From positions 1-64,000 of the forward strand of contig JBCBHO010000004.1 in NCBI GenBank assembly GCA_038525525.1: a stretch of 64,000 nt of DNA, read 5' to 3'. The position numbers and the translations under genes are program-made. This DNA comes from Shimia_B sp038525525 (GTDB taxonomy: Bacteria; Pseudomonadota; Alphaproteobacteria; Rhodobacterales; Rhodobacteraceae). How positions within the stretch are numbered: the stretch's first letter is position 1; each line of letters starts with the position of its first letter. The notes under the pieces were generated by a model that made no database searches, had not been told where the DNA came from, and saw nothing but the letters and a program-made list of their open reading frames with translations. Positions 38,488-47,196 of this stretch are shown piece after piece.

Positions 38488-40026
38488 ATGGAGAAGGGGA
38501 TATTCGTCGGAGGCGGCGGCGAGGGATACGGCGCGCGCCAGGAGCTCGCCCTCAAATATGCCAATCGCCACGGGCTCGTGGCCGGGGCCACGGGCACGGG
38601 CAAGACGGTGACCCTCCAGATCCTCGCCGAGGGCTTTTCGGCGGCGGGTGTGCCGGTCTTCCTGTCGGACGTGAAGGGAGACCTCTCGGGCCTCGCAAAG
38701 ACCGGGAGCGCGGATTTCAAGCTTCACGGGGCCTTCACCTCCCGCGCCGAGACCATCGGCTTCACCGATTACACCTATGACAGCGTGCCGGTGACGTTCT
38801 GGGATCTCTTCGGAGAGAAGGGCCACCCCGTGCGCACGACCGTGGCAGAGATGGGACCGCTTCTCCTCGCGCGGCTTCTCGAGCTCAGCGAAGCGCAGGA
38901 GGGCATTCTCAACATCGCCTTCCGTGTGGCTGACGAGCAGGGCCTGCCGCTCCTCGATCTTAAGGATCTTCAATCGCTTCTCGTCTGGGTGGGGGAGAAC
39001 CGCGACACGCTTTCGCTACGCTACGGCAACGTCTCCGTCGCCTCCATCGGGGCGATCCAGCGGCGGCTCCTTGTCATCGAGAATCAGGGCGGCGCAAAGC
39101 TCTTCGGCGAGCCCGCGCTCGAGCTCTCGGACATCATGCGCACGGACGTGGATGGGCGCGGGCGGGTCAACATCCTTGCCGCCGATCAGCTCATGTCCTC
39201 CCCGCGCCTCTACGCCACTTTCCTCCTCTGGCTCCTCTCCGAGCTTTTCGAGGAACTGCCGGAGGTGGGCGACCCGGAAAAGCCTCGCCTCGTCTTCTTC
39301 TTCGACGAGGCGCATCTCCTCTTCGAAGACGCGCCGAAGGCGCTGGTGGAGAAGGTGGAGCAGGTGGCGCGCCTCATCCGCTCAAAGGGCGTGGGCGTCT
39401 ACTTCATCACGCAATCCCCCGACGACATCCCCGAGGATATCCTGGGCCAGCTCGGCAACCGCGTGCAGCACGCGCTGCGCGCCTTCACCGCGCGCGACAG
39501 GAAGGCGCTCAAGATGGCCGCCGAGACCTACCGCGAGAACCCGCGTTTCGACACCGAGGAGGCGATCCGCGAGGTGGGCGTGGGCGAGGCGGTCACCTCG
39601 ATGCTTCAGAAAAAGGGCGTGCCCGGCATCGTGGAGCGGACGCTCATCCGCCCACCGTCCTCGCAGCTCGGCCCCATCACGGAGGCCGAGCGGGCAGGGG
39701 TCATGGCCGCGAGCCCCGTCGCCGGCAAATACGAGGCACTGAAAGACCGCGAGAGCGCCTTCGAGCTCCTCACCGCCCGCGCCGAACAGGCCGCCAAGGA
39801 GGCCGAAGCGGCAGAGACCGCCGAGGAGGAGGCCGAGGCGATGGAGCGCGAATACCGCGCCGCGCGGCGCTATTCGGGCGCCCGCGTCAACCGCTCCACG
39901 AGCCGCCGCGCGGGCGCCGAAAGCGTGGGCAGCGCGCTCGGCTCGGCCATCATCAAGGAACTCAAAGGCACGACCGGGCGCCGCATCGTGCGCGGTGTGC
40001 TGGGCGGGCTCTTCAAGGGCCGCTGA
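38488..40026 (+). CDS. HerA-like/DUF853 P-loop ATPase
   Basis: The 512-residue protein has Walker A AGATGTGKTVTLQ (about residues 33-45), VFLSDVKGDLSGLAKTG, and Walker B PRLVFFFDEAHLLFEDAP (about 267-284). SKGVGVYFITQSPDDIPEDILGQLGNRVQHALRAFT is typical of HerA-like helicases of the DUF853 (YjgR) group. A Lys/Glu-rich coiled region and a basic C-terminus (RRIVRGVLGGLFKGR) follow. The cellular role is unknown. No nuclease (NurA) or defence partner is adjacent. Confidence 0.88.
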   Translation: MEKGIFVGGGGEGYGARQELALKYANRHGLVAGATGTGKTVTLQILAEGFSAAGVPVFLSDVKGDLSGLAKTGSADFKLHGAFTSRAETIGFTDYTYDSVPVTFWDLFGEKGHPVRTTVAEMGPLLLARLLELSEAQEGILNIAFRVADEQGLPLLDLKDLQSLLVWVGENRDTLSLRYGNVSVASIGAIQRRLLVIENQGGAKLFGEPALELSDIMRTDVDGRGRVNILAADQLMSSPRLYATFLLWLLSELFEELPEVGDPEKPRLVFFFDEAHLLFEDAPKALVEKVEQVARLIRSKGVGVYFITQSPDDIPEDILGQLGNRVQHALRAFTARDRKALKMAAETYRENPRFDTEEAIREVGVGEAVTSMLQKKGVPGIVERTLIRPPSSQLGPITEAERAGVMAASPVAGKYEALKDRESAFELLTARAEQAAKEAEAAETAEEEAEAMEREYRAARRYSGARVNRSTSRRAGAESVGSALGSAIIKELKGTTGRRIVRGVLGGLFKGR

Positions 40027-40043
40027 CCGAGGCGACAAAGAAA

Positions 40044-40071
40044 AAGGGCGGGCCCGACTGGACCCGCCCTT
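40044..40071. terminator. Terminator between the HerA-like gene and katG
   Basis: AAGGGCGGG (40044-40052) pairs with CCCGCCCTT (40063-40071). The T tract is better on the minus side (TTTTTCTTTG), so it may mainly end katG, with some activity for the convergent gene. Confidence 0.75.
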
Positions 40072-40085
40072 CATCTTTCCATGAC

Positions 40086-40112
40086 TACCTCCGGGGTGCG
40101 GGGGCTGGCCCC
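40086..40112. repeat. Intergenic hairpin repeat, copy 3 (inverted)
   Basis: On the minus strand GGGGCCAGCCCC is followed by CGCACCCCGGAGGTA, matching the order hairpin then ACCCC-GAGGTA of the copy at 23877-23904. It lies 13 bases past the katG stop. Confidence 0.5.
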
Positions 40113-40124
40113 ACAATTCCCGGT

Positions 40125-42299
40125 TCAGGCCGCGAGGTCGAAACGGTCGAGCATCATCACCTTCGTCCACGCCGCCACGAAATCGCGAGCGAACTTCTCG
40201 GCGTTGTCGTCCTGGGCATAGACCTCCGCGTAGCTCCGCAGGATGGAGTTCGACCCGAAGACGAGGTCGGCGCGTGTGGCCGTCCACTTCACGTCGCCCG
40301 TCACCCGGTCGCGCACCTCGTAGGTGTCGCCCGTGGGATGCCAGCTGTTGGACATGTCCGTGAGGTTCACGAAGAAGTCGTTCGTGAGCGCGCCCTCGCG
40401 GTCGGTGAAGACGCCGTGCTTCGTCCCGCCGTGGTTCGTGCCCATCACGCGCATCCCGCCGAGGAGGACCGTCATCTCCCAGCCCGTTAGCCCCATGAGC
40501 TGCGCGCGGTCGAGGAGCATCTCTTCGGGCGAGACGGAGTAGACCTCCTTGGAGAAGTTGCGGAAGCCATCGGCGAGCGGCTCGAGCACGTCGAAGCTCT
40601 CGGCATCCGTCATCTCGTCGGTGGCGTCACCACGGCCCGGTGCGAAGGGCACCTCCATGGAAAGCCCCGCAGCCGCGATGCACTGCTCCACGCCCACATT
40701 GCCCGCCAGCACGAGCGTGTCGGCGATGGAGGCGCCGTGCTCGGCGGCCAGCGGCTCGAGCACGCCCAGCACCCGAGTCAGGCGCTCGGGCTCGTTGCCC
40801 TCCCACTCGTTCTGGGGCGCGAGGCGGATGCGGGCACCGTTGGCGCCGCCCCGGCGGTCCGAGCCGCGATAGGTCCGCGCGCTGTCCCAGGCGGTGGCCA
40901 CGAGGTCCGCCGCGGGCACGCCCGCCGCCGCGATGGCGGATTTCAGTGCGTTCACGTCGTATCCCGTGGGGCCTGCGGGCACCGGGTCCTGCCATATGAG
41001 ATCCTCATCCGGCACATCCGGGCCGAGGTAGTTCACCCGTGGGCCCATGTCGCGGTGCGTGAGCTTGAACCAGGCCCGCGCGAAGGTGTCGGCGAAGTAC
41101 TCGGGATCGGCGCGGAAGCGCTGGCAGATCTCGTTGTAGACCGGGTCCACCCGCATCGCCATGTCGGCATCCGTCATGATCACGCGGCCCCGCTTCGTGG
41201 GGTCCGTGGCGTCGAGCGGTTTGACCTCCTCGGGCATGTCCACCGGTTCCCACTGCCAGGCACCGGCGGGGGATTTCTGCAGTTCCCATTCGTAGTCGAA
41301 GAGGTAGTCGAAATAGCCCATGTCCCACTGGGTCGGCTCTTTCGTCCACGCGCCCTCGATGCCCGAGGTGAAGGCGTTCGACGCCTTGCCCTGGTGGTTC
41401 GGGTTGGCCCAGCCGAAGCCCTGCGCTTCGAGGTTCTCGCCCTCGGGCTCTGAGCCGATGAGCTGCCCATCGCCATTGCCGTGGGCCTTGCCCACGGTGT
41501 GGCCGCCGGCGGTGAGCGCCGCGGTTTCCTCATCGTTCATGGCCATGCGCGCGAAGGTCGTGCGCACATGCATCGCCGTATGCGCCGGGTTGGGCTGGCC
41601 GTTGATCCCCTCGGGGTTCACGTAGACGAGGCCCATGTGCACGGCCGCGAGCGGGTTCTCGAGGCTGTCGGCATCGTCGATATCGCCGTAGCGGTTCTCC
41701 GACGGGGCGAGCCATTCGGTCTCCGCGCCCCAGTAGACATCCGTCTCCGGGCCCCAGATGTCCTCGCGGCCAAAGCCGAAGCCGAAGGTTTTGAGCCCCA
41801 TGCTCTCATAGGCCACGGTGCCCGAGAGCAGGATGAGATCGGCCCAAGAGAGCGCGTTGCCGTACTTCTTCTTGATCGGCCAGAGGAGGCGGCGCGCCTT
41901 GTCGAGGGAGGCGTTGTCGGGCCACGAATTCAGGGGGGCGAAGCGGATATTGCCGCCCGCGCCGCCGCCGCGCCCGTCGGAGACACGGTAGGAGCCCGCG
42001 GAGTGCCATGCGAGGCGGATGAAGAGGCCGCCGTAATGGCCCCAATCGGCGGGCCACCAGTCCTGGCTCTCGGTCATCAGCGCATGAAGATCGGCCTTCA
42101 GCGCGTCGAAATCGAGGGTCTGCACCGCGTCACGATAGGAGAACTCCGCATCCATCGGGTCCACGCGGGCGCCCTTTTGGTGGAGGATGTCGAGGTTCAG
42201 CGCCTTGGGCCACCACTTGGTGACGGAGGGCTTGGTGAGCGAGGTGTTGCCGCCATGGGCGACGGGGCAACCGGTGATATTGGGGGTGTTTCCGTCCAT
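40125..42299 (-). CDS. katG: Catalase-peroxidase KatG
   Basis: The 724-residue protein has the duplicated peroxidase architecture of KatG. The active N-terminal half shows FIRLAWHSAGSYRVSDGRGG (distal Arg, Trp, His), MGLVYVNPEGINGQPNP (Tyr of the Met-Tyr-Trp adduct) and ALTAGGHTVGKAHG (proximal His). It removes hydrogen peroxide. The start MDGNTPNITGCPVAHGG is the family start; a longer reading of 61 codons upstream would overlap the promoter region. An ICE-like sequence lies 82-98 bases upstream. Confidence 0.97.
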   Translation of the reverse strand: MDGNTPNITGCPVAHGGNTSLTKPSVTKWWPKALNLDILHQKGARVDPMDAEFSYRDAVQTLDFDALKADLHALMTESQDWWPADWGHYGGLFIRLAWHSAGSYRVSDGRGGGAGGNIRFAPLNSWPDNASLDKARRLLWPIKKKYGNALSWADLILLSGTVAYESMGLKTFGFGFGREDIWGPETDVYWGAETEWLAPSENRYGDIDDADSLENPLAAVHMGLVYVNPEGINGQPNPAHTAMHVRTTFARMAMNDEETAALTAGGHTVGKAHGNGDGQLIGSEPEGENLEAQGFGWANPNHQGKASNAFTSGIEGAWTKEPTQWDMGYFDYLFDYEWELQKSPAGAWQWEPVDMPEEVKPLDATDPTKRGRVIMTDADMAMRVDPVYNEICQRFRADPEYFADTFARAWFKLTHRDMGPRVNYLGPDVPDEDLIWQDPVPAGPTGYDVNALKSAIAAAGVPAADLVATAWDSARTYRGSDRRGGANGARIRLAPQNEWEGNEPERLTRVLGVLEPLAAEHGASIADTLVLAGNVGVEQCIAAAGLSMEVPFAPGRGDATDEMTDAESFDVLEPLADGFRNFSKEVYSVSPEEMLLDRAQLMGLTGWEMTVLLGGMRVMGTNHGGTKHGVFTDREGALTNDFFVNLTDMSNSWHPTGDTYEVRDRVTGDVKWTATRADLVFGSNSILRSYAEVYAQDDNAEKFARDFVAAWTKVMMLDRFDLAA

Positions 42300-42380
42300 C
42301 AACAAAGGCCTTTCGCTGCGTGGGGTCGTGGCAAAGGAGGGGGCCGCAGGCACAGCAGCGCGCGGCACGTCGTGCAAGTA

Positions 42381-42397
42381 TTTAGAATGATTCCAAG
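42381..42397. promoter_or_regulatory. ICE-like sequence upstream of katG
   Basis: TTTAGAATGATTCCAAG matches TTTAGAANNNTTCTAAA at 12 of 14 defined bases: the left arm perfectly, the right arm at five of seven. It sits in a short AT-rich stretch 82-98 bases before katG. Irr control of peroxide defence is known in relatives; here it is inferred. Confidence 0.45.
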
Positions 42398-42488
42398 GCT
42401 TGCAAGCAAAAGGCGCGTGACCCGTGCGCGCTGCGACGACGCGCCCCCGCGAGGGGTCCCGCGCTGGCCAGTGTGAAGGCACCTGACG

Positions 42489-43796
42489 CTATTTCAGGGG
42501 GCGCACCTTGAGCCGGGTGATCCGGTTGGCATCCTTTTCCATGACCTCGAAACGGAAACCGTGAAAGTTGAACACCTGGCCCGTCGTCGGGATCATTTGC
42601 GCCTCGTGTATGACAAGGCCCGCCACGGTGTTCGCCTCCTCGTCGGGGAGGTTCCAGTCATGGGCGCGGTTGAGATCCCGGATCGTCATGGACCCTTCGA
42701 CGATGTATTGGCCGTCGGCCGTCTTGGCGACCTCGTCTTCCTCCTGGTCGAATTCGTCTGCGATCTCGCCCACGATCTCCTCGAGGATGTCCTCGAGCGT
42801 CAGAAGGCCCTGAAGCGAGCCGTACTCGTCCACCACCAGCGCGAAATGCGCGCGGCGGCGCAGGAACTCGCGCATCTGGTCGTCGAGCGTCGTCGTCTCG
42901 GGGACGAAGTAGGGCTCCATGGCCACGTCGAGCACGTTGAATTCCGCGATGTCCTTGCGCACGAGTTTGTCCATGGCGCGCGCGAGGTCCTTGGCGTGGA
43001 TGATGCCCACGATGTTCTCGGTCTCGCCCTCGTAGAGCGGCAGACGCGTGTGGCGCGAGTGGAGCGCGGCAGACAGGATCTCGCCCGGTGGCAGGCTCAC
43101 ATCGATCATCTCGATGGAGGAGCGGTGGAGCATGATTTCCTCCACGGTGCGTTCGGCGAGATCGAGCGCGCCGAGGATCCGGTCCCGGTCCTCCTTCTCG
43201 ACGACGCCCTCTTGGTGGCCGAGGGAGAGCGCACCGGCGATCTCCTCGCGCACGGCGAGCACGTTGGTGCCCGGGTCGATCCGGACGCCGAAGACGCGGA
43301 GCACGCCGCGCACGAGGATGCGCACCGCCCGCACGATGGGCGAGAAGAGCATCACGACCACCGAGATCGGGCGCGCCACGAGGGCCGCTGCGGTCTCGGA
43401 GTTGGTGATGGCGTAGGTCTTGGGCAGCACTTCGGCGAAGATGAGCACGAGGAGCGTCATCACGAGGGTGGCAAGCGCCACGCCGCTCTCTCCGAAGGCG
43501 CGGGTGAAGAGCGCCGTCGCGAGCGATGTGGCGAGGATGTTGACGAGGTTGTTGCCGAGGAGGACCGAGCCGATCAGGCGCTCGTTGTCCTCCGTGATGC
43601 GAAGCGCCGCGGCTGCCCCGCCCGAGCCCTTGTCGGCCTGCGCGCGCAGCTTGCCGCGCGAGGCCGCCGTCAGCGCCGTCTCCGAGCCCGAGAAGAAGCC
43701 TGACATCACGAGGAGAAAGAGGATCGCGGCGGCGGTGATCCAGAAGGCGCTGTCGAGGCCCTCGAGGCCCAGCATCGTGGAGGTGGGGTCTGTCAT
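42489..43796 (-). CDS. HlyC/CorC family protein (DUF21, CBS pair, CorC_HlyC)
   Basis: The 435-residue protein has an N-terminal DUF21 membrane domain (ILFLLVMSGFFSGSETALTAASRGKL, about residues 20-150), a CBS-domain pair (about 205-335, with RHTRLPLYEGETENIVGIIHAKDLARA and RAHFALVVDEYGSLQGLLTLEDILEEIVGEI) and a C-terminal CorC_HlyC domain (QYIVEGSMTIRDLNRAHDWNLPDEEANTVAG). These CNNM-like proteins are linked to magnesium or cobalt transport. It begins at MTDPTSTMLG; a 21-codon extension is unlikely. Confidence 0.92.
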   Translation of the reverse strand: MTDPTSTMLGLEGLDSAFWITAAAILFLLVMSGFFSGSETALTAASRGKLRAQADKGSGGAAAALRITEDNERLIGSVLLGNNLVNILATSLATALFTRAFGESGVALATLVMTLLVLIFAEVLPKTYAITNSETAAALVARPISVVVMLFSPIVRAVRILVRGVLRVFGVRIDPGTNVLAVREEIAGALSLGHQEGVVEKEDRDRILGALDLAERTVEEIMLHRSSIEMIDVSLPPGEILSAALHSRHTRLPLYEGETENIVGIIHAKDLARAMDKLVRKDIAEFNVLDVAMEPYFVPETTTLDDQMREFLRRRAHFALVVDEYGSLQGLLTLEDILEEIVGEIADEFDQEEDEVAKTADGQYIVEGSMTIRDLNRAHDWNLPDEEANTVAGLVIHEAQMIPTTGQVFNFHGFRFEVMEKDANRITRLKVRPLK

Positions 43797-43907
43797 GACG
43801 CGGATATGCCGCTCGCTCCGTCCTCTGACAAGTCTCTCGCTCTCGCGTCCTGCGCCCAATTCCTCGGGAACGGAATTGAAAGGTGTTTCGGACGGCCTGC
43901 GCCCTGA

Positions 43908-44816
43908 TCAGAGATCGGCAAGGGGGTGATGCTCGAGCACCAGATCGCGGAGGCGATCCTCGAGGACATGGGTGTAGATCTCGGTGGTGGCGATGTCGGC
44001 GTGGCCGAGAAGCGTCTGGATCGCGCGGAGATCGGCCCCGTTGGCCAGAAGATGCGTCGCGAAGGCATGGCGCAGCGTATGGGGGGTGACCTTCGCCGGG
44101 CTCACACCCGCAGCCACGGCTAGCGTCTTGATCTGCACGTAGAAGGCATGGCGCGTGAGGTGCCCGTCCTTGCCGCGCGAGGGAAAGAGGTATTTGGGCG
44201 CAGGCCCCTCTTGGCCGTCGAGATGTTCGAGCCAGTGGGCCAGCGCGTCGCGGGCGGGCTCGGAGAGCGGGACGAGCCGTTCCTTGCCGCCCTTGCCGCG
44301 AATGAGGAGCATCCGGGGATCACCGCGCGCGGCGCTCAGCGGGAGGGAGACAAGCTCCGTCACACGCATGCCCGTGGCGTAGAGCACCTCCATCAGGCAG
44401 GTGGCGCGGAGGCGGGCGGCATCGGATTTGCCATGGTGACGCGCGGCCTCGAGGAGCGCTTCCACCTCTTCGAGGCTCAGCGTCTTGGGCAGCCGGGCAT
44501 CGCGCCCCGGCCCGGTGATCTGGATCGCCGGGTTATCCTCGCGCCAGCCTTCCTCGAAGCAGAAGCGGTAGAGTTGTTTGAGCGAGGACAGCCGCCGGGC
44601 GCGGGTGGCGCGCGCTAGGCCCTGCGCTTCGCAGAATTGAAGGTAGGCCTCGATGTCGTCCCGGCTGGCCTGCGCGAAATCGAGGCCCCGGCGGCTCAGC
44701 CACCCGCTGGCATCCTTGAGGTCCCTTGCATAGGCGGCCTGGGTGTTCGGGGCGGCGTCGAGCTCCGCGGCCTGGGCTTCGATGAAAGCCGCGATCGCGT
44801 GCGCGTCGTCCCTCAT
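43908..44816 (-). CDS. xerD: Site-specific tyrosine recombinase XerD
   Basis: The 302-residue protein has an N-terminal SAM-like domain (PNTQAAYARDLKDASGWL, RRLSSLKQLYRFCFEEGWREDNPA) and a catalytic domain with YATGMRVTELVSL (Arg), GKGGKERLVPL (Lys), HTLRHAFATHLLANGADL (His-Arg), LGHADIATTEIYTH (His and nucleophilic Tyr). It resolves chromosome dimers at dif with XerC. Context (next to aroK-aroB) is that of the chromosomal xerD of relatives, not of a mobile element. Confidence 0.95.
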   Translation of the reverse strand: MRDDAHAIAAFIEAQAAELDAAPNTQAAYARDLKDASGWLSRRGLDFAQASRDDIEAYLQFCEAQGLARATRARRLSSLKQLYRFCFEEGWREDNPAIQITGPGRDARLPKTLSLEEVEALLEAARHHGKSDAARLRATCLMEVLYATGMRVTELVSLPLSAARGDPRMLLIRGKGGKERLVPLSEPARDALAHWLEHLDGQEGPAPKYLFPSRGKDGHLTRHAFYVQIKTLAVAAGVSPAKVTPHTLRHAFATHLLANGADLRAIQTLLGHADIATTEIYTHVLEDRLRDLVLEHHPLADL

Positions 44817-46318
44817 GCATCCGCCTGCATCAGAAGCAAATGCAGCGCCGCCTGGCGGGCGATATGCTCGAGGCCCACCGAGCGCAGCAGCGTGAGCGCG
44901 CGGGTGAGCTCGATGGAGGCGCCGCTGCGCGCGGCTTCGATCGTGGCGAGCGCATCGAGGAGGGCCAGGCCGAGCGAGACCGGCGGATCGATCTCGCGAC
45001 CGGGGCGGAAGGCTTCGGCCACGGCTTCTTCGAGCGCGGAGTTCGCACTGGCGGAGCGGACGCGCCCGCGCGCCACCTCCGTCGTGAGGCCGCTCTCGGC
45101 GGTCACGGCTTCGTAGAATGGGGACATGAGCAGGAGCCGCTCCCGCGCCATGCCGCCGCCTTCCACTGTGCTCAGATCCTCGGCCACCATGGCGGCGAGC
45201 TGCGCTTCGAGCCCCGCGGCGGCCATGGCGGCCCGCGCCTCGTTGAGCGCGGTCTCAAAGCCCGCGCCCGCCTCGAGGGCCTCACTCAGGCGGCGAACCG
45301 CCTCGGCCCTGTCCCAGACCCCACCGGAGGCCGCGGGCACGCGGGCCCGGTAGAGCGCGGCGAGCTGGCCCGAGGGGAAGGCGCCCGTGCGCACGAGGCG
45401 CTCGGCGGCGTCGAGTTGCGCCTTCCAGCCCATGTCCGGGCGCAGGTCGGAGACCGCGAAGGCGCGCGGCAGCTCTGCCGTGGCCATGGGCGCACCCACG
45501 GCCTCGCGGAGCCGCATCAGAAGCGGGGTCACCGGGCCCGGCGGAAGCGGCGGGGCGGTGCCGTCGGAGAATTCAGGCTCGAGGAACTGCGCGAGGAGCT
45601 CGCCTGTTTCAGGCGGCACGTCGCCCAAGACTTCGGCGGTGTTGAGCGCCACGGCGGCCGCGTTCCAATCGGCATTCCGAGCGAGGCAGAAGACACGGAG
45701 GGCGATGTCGTCCGAAAGCGCCGCCTCGCCGCGCAGGCGCGCGCAGGCTGCATCTTCCCGCCCCACGAGGAGCGAGACATCTGCGTAGCGCGCGAAGACG
45801 CGCGGGTCGCGCAGGAGCGTCTCCCCGGCTTCCTCCAGCAGGGAAAGCGCGGCGGGCACGGCCCCGAGTGCGGTCAGCTGATCGATGCGCAGGGCGAGGA
45901 AGGCGGCCTCGTCGGTCCCGCGCGGGGGCGCCGCCGCGGTGAGGAGGAGCCGCTGGCGCATCTGCTGCACGGGGACCAGGGCCTCGGCGGGGATCGCATC
46001 GAAGGCCGCGGCGATCTCTGCGGCATTGGCCCCCTGCCAAAGCGTCGAGGGAAGGCCACTCACCGCCGTGGAGATGACACCGGTACCTATGCCGCCGCCA
46101 TCCTCGAGCGGTGCAGCCGCCACATCGGGCGCGGCCCCGCTCTGCGTCACCGGCGCCTCGAGCCCGAGGAACGGCGCGTCGAGCGCGGGCTCCACGGGCA
46201 CGTCGCCCAGCCAGTCGATGGCCGAAAGCGGGGCATCCCCGCCCTCCGCCGTTTGCTGAGCCGGGACTTGCCCCGCGAGCAAAGCCAGTGCAGCAATCAG
46301 GACAAGGCGGTCAATCAA
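44813..46318 (-). CDS. Exported protein of unknown function, conserved in position
   Basis: The 501-residue protein has a signal peptide (MIDRLVLIAALALLAGQVPAQ) and an Ala-rich helical body that looks like repeated helix pairs (SLLEEAGETLLRDPRVFARYADVSLLVGREDAACARL). This is suggestive of TPR-like solenoids, though no domain was recognised. The apparent start is TTG at 46318, overlapping the small gene upstream by 8 bases; no ATG or GTG precedes the signal peptide. Its end overlaps xerD by ATGA. Confidence 0.72.
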   Translation of the reverse strand: MIDRLVLIAALALLAGQVPAQQTAEGGDAPLSAIDWLGDVPVEPALDAPFLGLEAPVTQSGAAPDVAAAPLEDGGGIGTGVISTAVSGLPSTLWQGANAAEIAAAFDAIPAEALVPVQQMRQRLLLTAAAPPRGTDEAAFLALRIDQLTALGAVPAALSLLEEAGETLLRDPRVFARYADVSLLVGREDAACARLRGEAALSDDIALRVFCLARNADWNAAAVALNTAEVLGDVPPETGELLAQFLEPEFSDGTAPPLPPGPVTPLLMRLREAVGAPMATAELPRAFAVSDLRPDMGWKAQLDAAERLVRTGAFPSGQLAALYRARVPAASGGVWDRAEAVRRLSEALEAGAGFETALNEARAAMAAAGLEAQLAAMVAEDLSTVEGGGMARERLLLMSPFYEAVTAESGLTTEVARGRVRSASANSALEEAVAEAFRPGREIDPPVSLGLALLDALATIEAARSGASIELTRALTLLRSVGLEHIARQAALHLLLMQADA

Positions 46319-46460
46319 TCTCGAGCTCCACGGGTACCGTCACGGTCTCCCGCTCGGGCAGGAAATCAGCGCCGATCACGGGACCAAGATAGGCATAACC
46401 CGTCAGGCCGATCCCCGCGAGGACCACGAGGTAGAAGAGGTATTTGAGTATTCGCCACAT
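46311..46460 (-). CDS. Small membrane-anchored protein
   Basis: The 49-residue protein begins MWRILKYLFYLVVLAGIGLTG, one transmembrane helix, and ends in an acidic tail (ADFLPERETVTVPVELEID). The ATG is followed by good coding usage, and its stop overlaps the TTG start of the next gene, which supports translational coupling. No family was recognised. Confidence 0.65.
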   Translation of the reverse strand: MWRILKYLFYLVVLAGIGLTGYAYLGPVIGADFLPERETVTVPVELEID

Positions 46461-46641
46461 GCTGTGCTCTTGGGCCCATGACTGCTCTTTATGCGGTCCG
46501 TCGCGCAGATGCTCGCTCGGCCCGCGTTTATATATGGCCTTTCAGGGATATTGACGCCATTCAACCCCTTGTAGCAAGAGCTTTGCGTGCCTTGGCGGAA
46601 ACGTGCCATGGCATGCGCGAAAGCCGTGACCGGGGAGCGCC

Positions 46642-47196
46642 ATGGGCCGCTTGAAAAAAACCATCGTCCTCGTGGGCATGATGGGCGCGGGTAAGACGGC
46701 GGTGGGCCGCGCGCTGGCCGCGCTCCTCGACGTGCCGTTTCGCGACAGCGACCAAGCGCTGGAGGAAGCCGCCAACATGACCGTGGCGGAGGTCTTTGCC
46801 CGTGATGGCGAGGCGTTCTTTCGAGAGAAGGAGGTGCAGGTGATCGCGCGCCTGATGGCGCTGTCGCCGCCGGGGATCCTGTCGACTGGCGGGGGAGCGT
46901 TCCTGCGTCCCGAGACACGAGAGACGATCGCCACGGCCGGGCTTTCCGTCTGGCTTCGCGCCGAGGAGCCGCTCCTCTGGGAGCGGGTGCGGCACAAGGA
47001 GACGCGCCCACTGTTGCAGACGGACGATCCGCGCAAGACGCTGCGCGAACTCATCGCCCTCAGGGAGCCGCATTACGCGCGCGCCGGGCTCGTCGTCGAT
47101 GCCGATGAGAGCTTCTCGGTGCCAGACATGGCGCGCCACGTGGCCGCCGCGATCTCGGCCCATCGCCCGGACGTGCTGGAGACGGCGGATGCGTGA
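46642..47196 (+). CDS. aroK: Shikimate kinase
   Basis: The 184-residue protein has Walker A VGMMGAGKTAVGRALA, the shikimate-binding RDSDQALEEAANMTVAEVF, and STGGGAFLRPETR. RPLLQTDDPRKTLRELIALREPHYARA is the lid and adenine region. It phosphorylates shikimate in the chorismate pathway that feeds trpE. aroB overlaps its end by 8 bases. Confidence 0.96.
   Translation: MGRLKKTIVLVGMMGAGKTAVGRALAALLDVPFRDSDQALEEAANMTVAEVFARDGEAFFREKEVQVIARLMALSPPGILSTGGGAFLRPETRETIATAGLSVWLRAEEPLLWERVRHKETRPLLQTDDPRKTLRELIALREPHYARAGLVVDADESFSVPDMARHVAAAISAHRPDVLETADA

Noticed and set aside
38488..40026. HerA-like ATPase as part of a defence system
   Set aside because: It is of the DUF853 type and stands alone between a small RNA candidate and katG; no SIR2, nuclease or other partner is adjacent.
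43908..44816. Tyrosine recombinase as sign of a mobile element
   Set aside because: Length, motifs and position fit the housekeeping XerD, with no attachment-site duplication or cargo genes nearby.
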